From an uncultured Odoribacter sp. (lineage in GTDB: Bacteria > Bacteroidota > Bacteroidia > Bacteroidales > Marinifilaceae), in NCBI GenBank assembly GCA_900544025.1, contig UQTM01000004.1:1-64000 (forward strand): a stretch of 64,000 bases of DNA, read 5' to 3'. Shown in pieces: positions 37,807-47,744 of the stretch. Position numbers and translations under genes: made by a program. Under the pieces are notes generated by a model, which saw only the letters and a list, made by a program, of their open reading frames with translations, was not told where the DNA came from and made no database searches. Each line of letters opens with the position of its first letter. The first letter of the stretch is position 1.

Positions 37807-39133
37807 AATAATATTTGAGTTTATTGTAAAGGGTTTTCCGGTCGATTTTCAATAGACGGGCTGCTTCACTTTTATTATTATTGCATTTGGCAAGAGCTTC
37901 TTTGATCAGATCGAGCTCATTCTTCTGACGCTTGAGCGCTAAATCGTCCTCCTCGACTATCGTTTCGGATACCGCAGACAATTCTGCCGGAATATCGTTT
38001 ACGGAAATAAACGGGGACTGGCATAACAAGGTGGCCCTCTTTACCACATTTCTCATTTCCCGGAGATTACCCGGCCAATTATAATTCTTAAAAATCCGGA
38101 TAACTTCTTCATCGAAACCGATCACGTCTTTCCCCAATTCCGTATTTGAATTTTCAAGGAAATGATTGGCAAAGACAGGAATATCCTCCTTCCGGTCGCG
38201 CAAGCTGAGAGCCTTTAAAGAAAATTCATTCAACCGGTGATACAAATCTTCCCGAAAAGCACCTTCTGCCACCGCTCTCGTCAGATTTTCATTGGTGGCC
38301 GAAATGATCCGCACATCAAAGCCGATCTCTTTATCGCTTCCCACAGGTTTTACTTTCCGCTCCTCCAAAGCACGTAACAACTGCACCTGCACATCATAGC
38401 TCAGGTTTCCGATCTCGTCCAGAAAAATAGTTCCCCCGGAAGCGGCTACGAAATAACCCGTCTTATCGGTGACGGCTCCCGTAAAAGCTCCTTTCACATG
38501 TCCGAAAAACTCACTGGCGGCCAAATCTTTGGGAATCGCCCCACAATCGACGGCAATAAAAGGGGCGTCTTTCCGGCTGCTTTGCGAATGGATCAACCGG
38601 GCGATATACTCCTTCCCGGAGCCACTCTCCCCGGTGATGAGCACAGTCATCATCGTAGGGGCGACCAAACGGATATATTCATACAATTTATCCGCCTCCT
38701 GGCTCGTGCCTTTGATATAGGGAATCTCTTTCGTTTTCTTCGCAACGCTTTTATTCCGTTGTAACGGTTCTGCTTTCCGCTCCAAAGCCTCCTGAATTTT
38801 CTTTAAAATCTCGTCCGGAATCACCGGTTTTGCCACATAATCGAAAGCTCCCAGCTTCATAGCGAGGACAGCCGTCCGAATGTCGGCATAACCCGTCATT
38901 AAAATCACCTGTGTCCCCGGACGTACCGACTTCACGGACTTCAATAAATGAATACCGTCTTCATCAGGCAAACGGAGGTCTGTCAAAACAATATCATATT
39001 CAACCTCTTTGACTTTTTTCAAACCTTCTGCACACGAAAAAGCTTCGCTTACCGAAAAACCTTTCTTCGTTAGCCAGGTTTTCAGCATCAGGCAAAAAGT
39101 CGTATCGTCATCTACCAATAAAATCTTTACCAT
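37796..39133 (-). CDS. NtrC-family sigma54-dependent response regulator
   Basis: An enhancer-binding response regulator of 445 residues. The receiver has Asp52 (VLTDLRLPDEDG). The AAA+ domain has Walker A GESGSGKE (168-175), the sigma54-contact loop GAFTGA (215-220), Walker B GGTIFLDEIGNL and the sensor II/arginine region WPGNLREMRNVVKRA. The C-terminal Fis-type HTH is NKSEAARLLKIDRKTLYNKL. All sigma54-activation elements are intact. It is convergent with, and overlaps by 11 bases, the hybrid kinase gene, an unusual arrangement for a cognate pair. No sigma54 gene is in the window. Confidence 0.92.
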   Translation of the reverse strand: MVKILLVDDDTTFCLMLKTWLTKKGFSVSEAFSCAEGLKKVKEVEYDIVLTDLRLPDEDGIHLLKSVKSVRPGTQVILMTGYADIRTAVLAMKLGAFDYVAKPVIPDEILKKIQEALERKAEPLQRNKSVAKKTKEIPYIKGTSQEADKLYEYIRLVAPTMMTVLITGESGSGKEYIARLIHSQSSRKDAPFIAVDCGAIPKDLAASEFFGHVKGAFTGAVTDKTGYFVAASGGTIFLDEIGNLSYDVQVQLLRALEERKVKPVGSDKEIGFDVRIISATNENLTRAVAEGAFREDLYHRLNEFSLKALSLRDRKEDIPVFANHFLENSNTELGKDVIGFDEEVIRIFKNYNWPGNLREMRNVVKRATLLCQSPFISVNDIPAELSAVSETIVEEDDLALKRQKNELDLIKEALAKCNNNKSEAARLLKIDRKTLYNKLKYYSIE

Positions 39134-39254
39134 ATACCCGTTATTTCATACAGCGAAATTAATAAAAATAACGGGTAATTAATAACGAATTTTCTTCTAT
39201 TATGAGATCGCCACTCCTGTAAACACTTTTTTACCCCAAATACAGTTCCTCCGG

Positions 39255-41684
39255 CTACTCATATCTCAACGACCGGGCAGGCTTGCTGAATACGGTCTTT
39301 GCTGTCTGCCAGCCAATCGTAATCACAGAAATCACAAATAAAAGCACAACCGGAAGCCCGAAAAACCACCACTCCCATTCTACCCGGAACGGATATCCTC
39401 CCAGCCAGCTCGTCATAATCAGCCAGGAAAGCGGTAAGGCAATCAAGACAGCAATCCCGATCAATAGCAAAAACTCATGTCCCAATTGATAAAATAAATT
39501 CAGGTTAGAAGCTCCCAGCACTTTGCGTATCCCCATTTCTTTGGTACGCAACGTACAGGCAAACATGACCAATACCCATAAACCGACACAGGAAATAAAA
39601 ATGGCGAGTCCGGCAAAAAGAGCGACCATCAGGCCGAACACCTCGTCCTGACGATATTGCTGATCGAAAAAATTATCCAAAAAGAAATAATCGAAACTCG
39701 AATCTGCAAAATACCGTTCCCAGGTTCTATGTGCTTTTTCAACCAACAGGCGCGGATTACCGTCTTGCATCACAATAGAGATATAACGCTGTTTAAACCA
39801 GGGAATATGCTCATGCTGGAAAAACATGATAGGTGTATAATCCTTATTCAGGGATTGCTGGTGAAAGTTTTTAACCACCCCAATCACCTGCATCGGTTCT
39901 TCTACGGTTTCAACCGAAATCAACTGTCCCAAAACCTCATTGTTATCCGAAAAGCCCAAATTACGAACGGCCGCCTCATTAATCACCAGCTTATCGGTAT
40001 CCCCGCCGAAATCTTCCGAAAATATCCGGCCTGCCACAGGTTCCAGATCATAGGCTTTCAAATAATCCTCATCACAAGCCAGCATCTCATACAAACGGTT
40101 TTGCCGGGTGACATCGTTCGCCCGGCGAATTGAAAGGAACATTCCCACTTCAACTCCGGGGATAGCACTGGACACCGTCACCCCCTTCACTCCGGGCAGT
40201 AAAGCCAATTCCCGTTTCACGGCCTGCAATTTCAACGACATATCTTCGGTATATCCGGGAGTTTTCAGGACCAGTACCTCATTCGTCCGGACTCCCAAAG
40301 CCTTATTGCGCATAAAGTTTAACTGTGCAAAAACCACCAAGGTACAACATATCAATACCATCGAAGCGGCATATTGAACGACGACCAGAACTTTCCGGGT
40401 AATTCCGGCTTTGTTGGAATGTACGAATTTTCCTTTTAACATTTTCATCGGTTTCGTCCCCGACAGAATGACCGCCGGATAAAAACCGGATAAAAACACC
40501 CCCATAGCAAAAACAAACACAATCAGCAAACTCCAGGCACTCCGGAACCATACCCACAAATCGAGTTCACGTCCCGTCAGCCGGTCGAAGGCAGGCAATG
40601 CCACTTCCAATATCCCCAAAGCCAGCACAAACGCAATGGCATTATTCAACAAAGCTTCAAACAGAAATTGAGTTATCAATTGTTTTCGGGTCGCTCCCGA
40701 CACCCGCCGGATTCCGACTTCTCTGGCACGTTCCATAGAGCGGACTACGGTGAGATTGACATAATTGATCCATGCGATGCAAAGAATTGCAATAGCGGCG
40801 ACAATCAAAGCCACCATCGAAGAACGGTTTCCCTTCACTTCCGTTTCATAAGCTTTGGGAGGAGAAAGATGAATATCTTCCAACGGCACCAATTCCACTC
40901 CCCATATCTTATTCTTCAAAGCTTCGTCCGTCTTGTATTTTTCCGCCATTGCCGGAAATCCGGCCTCTATCTGCCGGGCCTGTTCGGGAGTTCCCACCAC
41001 AACGTATGTATAAGTTTCGTGCCGGTACCAGTACTCGTGTAAAAATTTCGGCAAGGATAAGTAAGAAATCAAAAAATTGTAACGAATGTGCGAATTGGAC
41101 GGCATTTCTTTCATAACACCAGAAACCTCACACGCCAACTGTTCTTTATCGGCCTTAAAAATCATAATCTTACCGATAGGATCGGCTTCCTTAAAATACT
41201 TTTTCGCAATCCGTTCCGTTATCACCACCTTATTCGGGGCATCCAAAACTTTGTCGGGGTCACCTTTCACCAGCTCGAAATCGAACACCCTGAAAAAACG
41301 GTGATCCGCATAAGCGATCTTTGCTTCCCGATTGATCTGGTTTCCGTATTTCACAATTTGTTCCGGCTGATATTGGCTTCCTACGCGTGTATAATCCTTT
41401 ATCCACGGAAACTCCTGTTTCATGGCAGAGCCATATCCAAACGAACTGGTCGCCCAATTATCGGTCAGCTCGTTCCCCTCGTGAAATGTGCTTTCCACCC
41501 GATATATATTTTCCCGCTCCGAGTGCATGCCGTCGAAACTATACTCAAAGATCACATAAGTCAATATCAGCAAAGCGGCAGCCATACCCACCGTTAATGC
41601 AAATATGTTGATAAAGCTAAACCCTTTCTTCTTTTTCAAATGACGCCAGGCACTCGTCCAATAACTTTTAATCATGGGCTTCAT
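39255..41684 (-). CDS. MacB-like ABC transporter permease (FtsX family), second permease
   Basis: An inner-membrane permease of about 809 residues with two MacB_PCD periplasmic domains and two FtsX domains (LRTKEMGIRKVLGASNLNL and MERAREVGIRRVSGATRKQL mark the coupling segments). I start at ATG 41682-41684 (MKPMIKSYW); TTG two codons upstream opens the longer frame. It is the last gene of a five-gene export operon, 13 bases after the ATPase gene. It is clearly paralogous to the permease on the other side of the ATPase (both begin with a KSYW/KSQRT - K-FS/LSLLN core and share NWATT/S-FG). The two probably form a heterodimer around one ATPase. Confidence 0.88.
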   Translation of the reverse strand: MKPMIKSYWTSAWRHLKKKKGFSFINIFALTVGMAAALLILTYVIFEYSFDGMHSERENIYRVESTFHEGNELTDNWATSSFGYGSAMKQEFPWIKDYTRVGSQYQPEQIVKYGNQINREAKIAYADHRFFRVFDFELVKGDPDKVLDAPNKVVITERIAKKYFKEADPIGKIMIFKADKEQLACEVSGVMKEMPSNSHIRYNFLISYLSLPKFLHEYWYRHETYTYVVVGTPEQARQIEAGFPAMAEKYKTDEALKNKIWGVELVPLEDIHLSPPKAYETEVKGNRSSMVALIVAAIAILCIAWINYVNLTVVRSMERAREVGIRRVSGATRKQLITQFLFEALLNNAIAFVLALGILEVALPAFDRLTGRELDLWVWFRSAWSLLIVFVFAMGVFLSGFYPAVILSGTKPMKMLKGKFVHSNKAGITRKVLVVVQYAASMVLICCTLVVFAQLNFMRNKALGVRTNEVLVLKTPGYTEDMSLKLQAVKRELALLPGVKGVTVSSAIPGVEVGMFLSIRRANDVTRQNRLYEMLACDEDYLKAYDLEPVAGRIFSEDFGGDTDKLVINEAAVRNLGFSDNNEVLGQLISVETVEEPMQVIGVVKNFHQQSLNKDYTPIMFFQHEHIPWFKQRYISIVMQDGNPRLLVEKAHRTWERYFADSSFDYFFLDNFFDQQYRQDEVFGLMVALFAGLAIFISCVGLWVLVMFACTLRTKEMGIRKVLGASNLNLFYQLGHEFLLLIGIAVLIALPLSWLIMTSWLGGYPFRVEWEWWFFGLPVVLLFVISVITIGWQTAKTVFSKPARSLRYE

Positions 41685-41697
41685 AAGCAAACTAAAA

Positions 41698-42393
41698 TTA
41701 CAAATTCGATTCCCGGACAGGATTCAAAGTTTCAGATACAATCTGCCCGTCCGACAAATTGAACACCCGGTGTGCGTATCCTGCATCACGCAACGAATGA
41801 GTAACGATCACGACAGTCGTCCCTGCCTTATTTAAACCGCTCAACAACTCCATTACCTCTTTTCCATTCACGGAATCGAGATTTCCGGTCGGCTCATCCG
41901 CCAAAATCAGCTTCGGACGGGTAACGACAGCCCTGGCGATAGCAACACGTTGCTGCTGTCCACCGGAAAGCTGCTGGGGAAAATGTCCGGCACGGTGTAG
42001 CATATTCACCTGTTCCAGCACTTCATTCACTCTTTGTTTTCTTTCTGTCGATCTCATATCCAGGTAGATCAAAGGTAGTTCAACATTTTCAAAAACAGTC
42101 AGTTCATCGATCAGATTAAAACTCTGAAATACAAAACCGATATTCCCTTTCCGGAAAGCCGTCAACTGGCTTTCTCCCATCCGGTCGATCTCCAGATCGT
42201 TGAAATAATACTTCCCCGATGTCGGAGAATCCAGTGTTCCCAAAATATTCAGCAAAGTTGATTTTCCGCACCCCGAAGGCCCCATAATAGCAACAAAATC
42301 ACCTTCGTTAATTTGCAGGCTTACTTCATTTAAAGCCTTCGTTTGCACTTCTTCCGTAGAAAAAAGCATCGACAATTTTTCTGTCCTGATCAT
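41698..42393 (-). CDS. ABC transporter ATP-binding protein (MacB/LolD type)
   Basis: A nucleotide-binding subunit of 231 residues. The ATG at 42391-42393 ([11 protein letters not shown]) is preferred because family members begin this way; an in-frame ATG at 42417 would overlap the upstream gene by 8 bases. Motifs are Walker [11 protein letters not shown]-loop FQSFNLI, signature [14 protein letters not shown], Walker [14 protein letters not shown] and H-loop VTHSL. The length without attached membrane segments fits a LolD/MacB-like ATPase that works with separate FtsX permeases. It is located between two FtsX permease genes in the same operon. Confidence 0.93.
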   Translation of the reverse strand: MIRTEKLSMLFSTEEVQTKALNEVSLQINEGDFVAIMGPSGCGKSTLLNILGTLDSPTSGKYYFNDLEIDRMGESQLTAFRKGNIGFVFQSFNLIDELTVFENVELPLIYLDMRSTERKQRVNEVLEQVNMLHRAGHFPQQLSGGQQQRVAIARAVVTRPKLILADEPTGNLDSVNGKEVMELLSGLNKAGTTVVIVTHSLRDAGYAHRVFNLSDGQIVSETLNPVRESNL

Positions 42394-42409
42394 ATTTATT
42401 TCTATTAAA

Positions 42410-44815
42410 TTATTCATTTCGCAAAACACGCATCGGCCGTAAACGCACCACCCGCCATATCTGCCTTATCACAGTGAGAAAAGCCACCAGTAGCAGCAAC
42501 AGAAAAGCCACAGCATAAATCCAAACCGGGATGGAAATATGAAACGCATAGCCATCCAACCAATTTTCCATAAAAAATACGGCAACCGGAATTCCTATCC
42601 CGGCAGCCAGCAGGGAAAGCCACAACAATTCTTTGGTCAATAAGATAAAAAGATGTTTCTTCGCGGCTCCCAACACTTTACGGATAGCCACCTCTTTCAT
42701 CCGGGCAAGAGTGGAAAACAAAGTCACTACCCATAAACCCAGGCAAGCGACGAATATCGCCAGCAAGGCAGCACTGGCAAAAATCCAGCCGAAATTACGG
42801 TCTGCCCGGTAAAGATTATATTGCAACTCATCCTGGAAAAAATAAGAAAACAACGAACCCGGAAAGAAATCCAGATACATCTGTCGCACCTCTTCCAAAT
42901 ACCGGGGTGTGACCTTCCCTTCTACGGCAATAGAGATATAAGGCGTCGCGATGATCGGCACCCTCTCTTTCATAAAAAAGAGTATCGACTTATACGGAAT
43001 AGCCAGCGATTGCTGATGATAATTCTTTACCACTCCGATAATTTGAAGCGGTTCGTCCAAAACCTCCATTTTAAGTTGCTTTCCCAAAGCATCCTCGTTC
43101 GAAGCATATCCCAATAGACGAACCGCTTCTTCATTCAACACCACACGATTCAGCTCATCGCCGAATTCTTCCGAAAAACCACGCCCGGCCACTATCTTAA
43201 ATTCATAAGTATTCAAATAATCATGATCCACGGCAAACATTTGTACCAGTTTCACCTGCGAAGGATCACTTCCATAAGGCCGGTTCGTAAAATAATTAGC
43301 GACTTCCACGCCCGGAACAGCTCCCGACACCGAAACCTGGCGGATATAGGTTTTCTGCTTCAATTGTTTTTTAAAAGCTTCTATTTTAACCGGTAAATTT
43401 TCGGTATATAAAGGATATTTCACCACCAAAATCCGGTCGGCAGAAGCAAAAGCCGTGGTCTCCTGCATATACTGCACCTGACGCATAACGATAAAAGTCC
43501 CGCTGACCAATACAAAAGAAGCGGCAAACTGCACGACAATCAATGCCTTGCGGATTACATTTCCCTTGCGGCTATGCAACAATTTGCCTCGCATGACATC
43601 GGAAGGACGTACCATATTCAGCAAAAGCGATGGATACAGCCCGGAGAATAAAGTCCCGGCAACGGTCACAACCAATATCCAGCCTACAAAATCCAAACTC
43701 CATAGCCTATCTCCTATAAAATCCTGTCCCGCCAATCTGCATACCACAGGCAACACCACTTCCAGCCATCCCCATGCAATCAAAGCCGCCGCTAAATTTA
43801 TTACGCCTGCCTCGGTCAGACCTTGCAGGACAATTTGTTTTCGCGAAGCCCCGAAACTTTTACGTACGCCGAACTCCCTACCCCGTTCTAAAAAACGGGC
43901 TACGGTCAGATTTAAAGCATTTACCCAACCGATTAGCAGCAAAGCCACCGCCAGAACAGCCAAAATATAAACAGCAGAGCGATTTCCCTTCGTTTCTTTC
44001 TCATAAGATTTTTGAGGAGTGAGATGAATATCTTTTAAGGGGATCAACTCGACCGCCCAGGTCTTATGCTTCAAAGCATCGGTCTTATATTTATCGGAAA
44101 TAGCCCGGAACCCTTTTTCCACACTCTCAGCACTACTCCCCGGACGCAAACGAACATAAGTGTACACGCCATGGATGTACCAAATATCCTGACGCTCCTT
44201 AGGAATAGTGGAATAAGAAAGTAAGAAATCATATCGAATATGTGAATTGGCAGGCATATCTGCAATCACCCCCGTGACCTCAAAATTTTGTTCTGCCGAA
44301 GCAGTACGGAAAGTCAGAATTTTCCCTAAAGGATTACTATCCCCGAAATACCGGTAAGCAGCACTTTCTGTGATGACCACCGTATTCGGACGCACCAATT
44401 GCCCCGCACGCTCTCCCCGGATTATCGGGAAATTAAATATCTCGAAAAAAGAAGGCTCGGTATAGCAGTAACGTTCTTCCGCAAATTGCCTGTCTTGGTA
44501 GGTCACCACCTGTTCCCTGTCCTGAGCGGTCAGGCGGACATATTTCTCTATTCCCGGAATTTCACGGCTCATGGCCGGGGCATGGCCGAAAGCAGTTGTC
44601 GCCCAATTATCGGTAAGCACTTCCCCTTCATACAACCGGCTTTCCACCCGGTAAACCCTTTCACCGTCATGAAAAGAATCATAACTTAGCTCGAATCTCA
44701 CATATAAGAATATGAGCAAGGCGGCTGCGGTACTGACCGACAGACCGAACACATTCAGCAAAGACAAGGATTTCCTTGTCCGCTGGCTTTTTATCATCTC
44801 GGCAAAATAATTCAT
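42410..44815 (-). CDS. MacB-like ABC transporter permease (FtsX family), first permease
   Basis: An inner-membrane permease of 801 residues, paralogous to the downstream permease. An N-terminal helix (SLLNVFGLSVSTAAALLIFLY) is followed by a MacB_PCD periplasmic domain, three helices, and a second copy of helix-PCD-three helices. Coupling segments are LERGREFGVRKSFGASRKQI and LARMKEVAIRKVLGAAKKHL. It starts 7 bases after the adaptor gene. Such mechanotransmission ABC proteins couple ATP hydrolysis to substrate transfer through a periplasmic adaptor and TolC; substrates include antibiotics, peptides and lipids. Confidence 0.88.
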   Translation of the reverse strand: MNYFAEMIKSQRTRKSLSLLNVFGLSVSTAAALLIFLYVRFELSYDSFHDGERVYRVESRLYEGEVLTDNWATTAFGHAPAMSREIPGIEKYVRLTAQDREQVVTYQDRQFAEERYCYTEPSFFEIFNFPIIRGERAGQLVRPNTVVITESAAYRYFGDSNPLGKILTFRTASAEQNFEVTGVIADMPANSHIRYDFLLSYSTIPKERQDIWYIHGVYTYVRLRPGSSAESVEKGFRAISDKYKTDALKHKTWAVELIPLKDIHLTPQKSYEKETKGNRSAVYILAVLAVALLLIGWVNALNLTVARFLERGREFGVRKSFGASRKQIVLQGLTEAGVINLAAALIAWGWLEVVLPVVCRLAGQDFIGDRLWSLDFVGWILVVTVAGTLFSGLYPSLLLNMVRPSDVMRGKLLHSRKGNVIRKALIVVQFAASFVLVSGTFIVMRQVQYMQETTAFASADRILVVKYPLYTENLPVKIEAFKKQLKQKTYIRQVSVSGAVPGVEVANYFTNRPYGSDPSQVKLVQMFAVDHDYLNTYEFKIVAGRGFSEEFGDELNRVVLNEEAVRLLGYASNEDALGKQLKMEVLDEPLQIIGVVKNYHQQSLAIPYKSILFFMKERVPIIATPYISIAVEGKVTPRYLEEVRQMYLDFFPGSLFSYFFQDELQYNLYRADRNFGWIFASAALLAIFVACLGLWVVTLFSTLARMKEVAIRKVLGAAKKHLFILLTKELLWLSLLAAGIGIPVAVFFMENWLDGYAFHISIPVWIYAVAFLLLLLVAFLTVIRQIWRVVRLRPMRVLRNE

Positions 44816-44822
44816 ATCCGGT

Positions 44823-46070
44823 TCATTTAATAATCAAGCGTTCGTTATCCCCGAAAGTATCATACCCTGACGTAACCACCTGTTCTCCTTCCTGCAATCC
44901 TTCCAACACCTCGTAGTATTGCGGATTTTGCCGCCCGATCCTGATCTTCCGCCGCCGCGCCGTCACGCCATCTTCGTCCAGCACATAAATCCAATCCCCA
45001 CCCGTCACCTGGAAAAAACTTCCCCTCGGCACTAATAACGAAGTCACCGGATCGCCCAATTGCAGGTTAATATGATACGTCTGTCCGGCACGGATATTTT
45101 CCGGGCGGTTTCCTGTGAAAATCATATCGGTTTTAAATTGTCCCTCTTTCACTTCAGGATAAACCTTCGTCACCACCAACTGATAACTCCGGCCGTCCCG
45201 TTCGAATCCGGCAGGCAGTTCCGGCATCACCCTCTCCACATAATGCTCGTCGATCGGCGCCTGAATTTTCAGGTCGGCAGTAATCACCTGTCCGATGCGC
45301 TCTCCCGCATTGATCGACTGCCCGATTTGAGCATCCAGATTTCCCAATTGCCCATCTACCGGAGCTTTTATTTTTAAATTTTCCAACCGCTCGCGCACTA
45401 AAGTCAGACTACGTTTCATATTGGCGATATTTTCATCCAGGCTTTTCACCTGCATCTCCCGGAAACGCTCATCCTGAACAATCCGTTCATCCACCACCTT
45501 CAACTGTTCCTCTGCCAGAGCATAAGCCTCCTGAGCTTGCAAATACTCCTCTTTCGCCACCAGTTCTTTTGCAAACAACCGTTTATACTGCTCTGCCCGC
45601 CGCTTTTTCAAAGTCAGATCGGTTGCCAGCCCGATACGTTCCTGTTTCAAACGTAAACGCTCCTGTTCCATATTGATACGGGTATTCCGCAATTCATTCT
45701 CCTGGTAAGCCAAATCCGCTTCGCTTTGCATAATACTGATATTCAGCAGGGGATTGCTCAAACGCAAAATAACATCCCCTTTTTTGACCATAGTACCTTC
45801 CTCCACAATCCTTTCTTCCACTCGTCCGCCTTCCACGGCATCGATATAGATAATCCGGCTGGGCATCACATGCCCGATCACCCGGATATAATCGTTGAAT
45901 TCTCCTTTTTCGACGGTTTCTATCGTCAGGCGGTCACGCTCTACCCTCAGGGCAGACGAAGTATCCCGAAACACCAAATACAGCACCAACACAACCAATA
46001 AAACGCCACCTCCGGCATACCCCCAGTGCTTCCGTCTAAATCCTCGTTTTTTTTCAATAATCGTGTCCAT
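44823..46070 (-). CDS. Periplasmic adaptor (membrane fusion protein, HlyD/MacA type)
   Basis: A membrane-anchored periplasmic adaptor of 415 residues. It has one N-terminal helix (~17-35, GYAGGGVLLVVLVLYLVF), then a lipoyl/biotinyl-like half (VEGGRVEERIVEEGTMVKKGDVI) and a long coiled-coil hairpin (~100-220, rich in Leu, Glu, Arg). The second lipoyl half (IKAPVDGQLGNLDAQIGQ) and a beta-barrel/MP domain follow. It starts 10 bases after the outer-membrane factor gene. It should bridge the FtsX permeases to the TolC-like channel of the same operon. Confidence 0.9.
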   Translation of the reverse strand: MDTIIEKKRGFRRKHWGYAGGGVLLVVLVLYLVFRDTSSALRVERDRLTIETVEKGEFNDYIRVIGHVMPSRIIYIDAVEGGRVEERIVEEGTMVKKGDVILRLSNPLLNISIMQSEADLAYQENELRNTRINMEQERLRLKQERIGLATDLTLKKRRAEQYKRLFAKELVAKEEYLQAQEAYALAEEQLKVVDERIVQDERFREMQVKSLDENIANMKRSLTLVRERLENLKIKAPVDGQLGNLDAQIGQSINAGERIGQVITADLKIQAPIDEHYVERVMPELPAGFERDGRSYQLVVTKVYPEVKEGQFKTDMIFTGNRPENIRAGQTYHINLQLGDPVTSLLVPRGSFFQVTGGDWIYVLDEDGVTARRRKIRIGRQNPQYYEVLEGLQEGEQVVTSGYDTFGDNERLIIK

Positions 46071-46080
46071 ATTTCATCGT

Positions 46081-47412
46081 TCATTTTTTAACTCTCACCA
46101 AAGGCTCTCCCTGAAAGAAATCCACTGTTCTCCGCTTTATGCCATATTGCAATTGTGTCCGCATCACTTCAGCCTTCGCGGTGAAATAACGGTTGCGTGC
46201 CTCCATTAACTCAAACACCGGGATCAATCCCTCTTTCCACTTCTCTTCGGCCTGCCGTAAAGCCATTTCTTCTCCGGCGAGCGTTTCCCCGGCGTAACGG
46301 GATTCATCCACAGCCGCCTGCAAAGAAAGGCAGGCATTCTCTATCTCCGAAAATAAGCGTTGCCGTTCCATCTCTGCCCGGTTTTGTTCCTGCTCCAATT
46401 GTAAACGTGAAATCCTTACCTCTGTCGTGTTTCGAAAACCTTTCAGAACAGGAATAGAAAGAGTGATACCGAAATATTGATTCAAATGGTTATCCAGCTG
46501 CTTTTTCCAACCCACTTTTCCCCCCGTTTCATCCCGTTCCGTATCGTAATAGCCGGAATATACCCCGATTTCTCCCCACAATGCAGGAGAAAGTTTCCCG
46601 ACAGCCATAGCCCGTTTCTTTTTTGAAGCCTTCAAGCGTAATTCCATCAGGCGGAACTGCGGGAGGAAATTTACAGACTGATTATAAACTTCCTGAGCAG
46701 AAAGGGGTACCGGAACAAATTGTTTACTCTCCGGCAAAACGATCTGTACGGAATCGGACGGCGGTAGCCACAGCAATTGTTTCAACTCCAGCAGAACCAT
46801 ACGATAAGCATTCCGGCGGACGGTTTCCTGGTAAACATCGGCACTGACACGGGCTTTCATATCCTGCAAATCGACGGTAGCCTTCAACCCCTCTTTTACA
46901 AATTCTTCCGCCTGCCCCAGATAACGTTCGCTTAACCGGCGCTGCTCGATAGCCAAAGACAATAATTGTTCCTGAAAAAGTACCCGGTAAAAAACCTCCA
47001 TCGCACTAAAAGCCACCTCATTCGCCCGATAACTTTCCGTCCATTCTCCGATTTGCCTGTTCACACGCTGGAAAATAATCTTATTGATCCTTGTAAATCC
47101 TTCAAACAAAGGGACCGATATATCCAAACTCAAATTACCTTCCACAAAATCCTGGGTTGCAAAAAGATTGGTACCGGGATCGACAGCTCTTCCCAATCTT
47201 TTTCCTATCCGGGTTTCAGCGGTCACCTCCGGAAGTACCTCCCCGATAGCCGCCACATATTCATTTCGTGCCACCCGGCTTTCCAAACGATCGTTTCTTA
47301 ACCGGCGGTCGGCCTCCACCGCCTGCCGGATACATTCCTCCAAATCCAAATGTAACTGTGCACACAAAGACAACGGAAACATAAATAAAACAAACACCCA
47401 AAACAACTTCAT
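46081..47412 (-). CDS. TolC-family outer membrane efflux protein
   Basis: An outer-membrane factor of 443 residues. It has a signal peptide ending near LSLCAQ (residue ~19) and two OEP repeats, with long helices rich in Ala/Glu/Leu typical of the TolC alpha-barrel (LEQEQNRAEMERQRLFSEIE). It is the first gene of the export operon: OMF, adaptor, permease, ATPase, permease. The divergent regulatory region upstream carries a sigma54-like element and TGTC-type boxes, so the operon is probably switched on by the adjacent NtrC-type regulator. Confidence 0.9.
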   Translation of the reverse strand: MKLFWVFVLFMFPLSLCAQLHLDLEECIRQAVEADRRLRNDRLESRVARNEYVAAIGEVLPEVTAETRIGKRLGRAVDPGTNLFATQDFVEGNLSLDISVPLFEGFTRINKIIFQRVNRQIGEWTESYRANEVAFSAMEVFYRVLFQEQLLSLAIEQRRLSERYLGQAEEFVKEGLKATVDLQDMKARVSADVYQETVRRNAYRMVLLELKQLLWLPPSDSVQIVLPESKQFVPVPLSAQEVYNQSVNFLPQFRLMELRLKASKKKRAMAVGKLSPALWGEIGVYSGYYDTERDETGGKVGWKKQLDNHLNQYFGITLSIPVLKGFRNTTEVRISRLQLEQEQNRAEMERQRLFSEIENACLSLQAAVDESRYAGETLAGEEMALRQAEEKWKEGLIPVFELMEARNRYFTAKAEVMRTQLQYGIKRRTVDFFQGEPLVRVKK

Positions 47413-47443
47413 TCACAGATATTTTTCATTTTATGATTTATAT

Positions 47444-47459
47444 GCCAAATACCATACCA
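47444..47459 (-). promoter_or_regulatory. Sigma54-like -24/-12 element of the export operon
   Basis: On the minus strand it reads TGGTATGGTATTTGGC. It resembles the sigma54 consensus TGGCACG-N4-TTGC (TGG, A, G and TTG kept; the -12 GC is GG). It ends 31 bases before the tolC-like ATG, leaving a leader of about 20 bases. Confidence 0.4.
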
Positions 47460-47509
47460 AAACACAAAACTTTAAATATCAATAGATTAAAAATAAAATT
47501 TTCGTAAAA

Positions 47510-47550
47510 TGTCCAATAATTGTACAATCTTTCTGTCACAATTCTGGACA
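47510..47550. promoter_or_regulatory. Paired 17-bp TGTC-N9-GACA-like boxes upstream of the export operon
   Basis: TGTCCAATAATTGTACA (47510-47526) and, in the opposite direction, TGTCCAGAATTGTGACA (47550-47534). Centres are 24 bases apart and about 86 and 110 bases upstream of the transcription start predicted from the sigma54-like element. This is the usual distance for an enhancer bound by an NtrC-type activator. Confidence 0.5.
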
Positions 47551-47723
47551 AAAACACTTTTCTTCTCCCCGTTTCTTCCGCATCCGCTTTTGCCGTAACG
47601 ATAAAACCGTGATTCTTCCCACATCATAACACTTGCCCGATAAATAAAATCCTTTTATATACCACTTCCTTGCCGAGCTCCACGGTATCGATGAATGTAA
47701 AATTTATTTTTAACAGATTATTC

Positions 47724-47740
47724 TGTCCACATTTTTGACA
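47724..47740 (+). promoter_or_regulatory. Third TGTC-N9-GACA box at the regulator promoter
   Basis: TGTCCACATTTTTGACA, the same 17-bp design as the pair at 47510-47550, ends 4 bases before the -33 element of the regulator gene, which suggests autoregulation. Confidence 0.45.
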
Positions 47741-47744
47741 CTCT

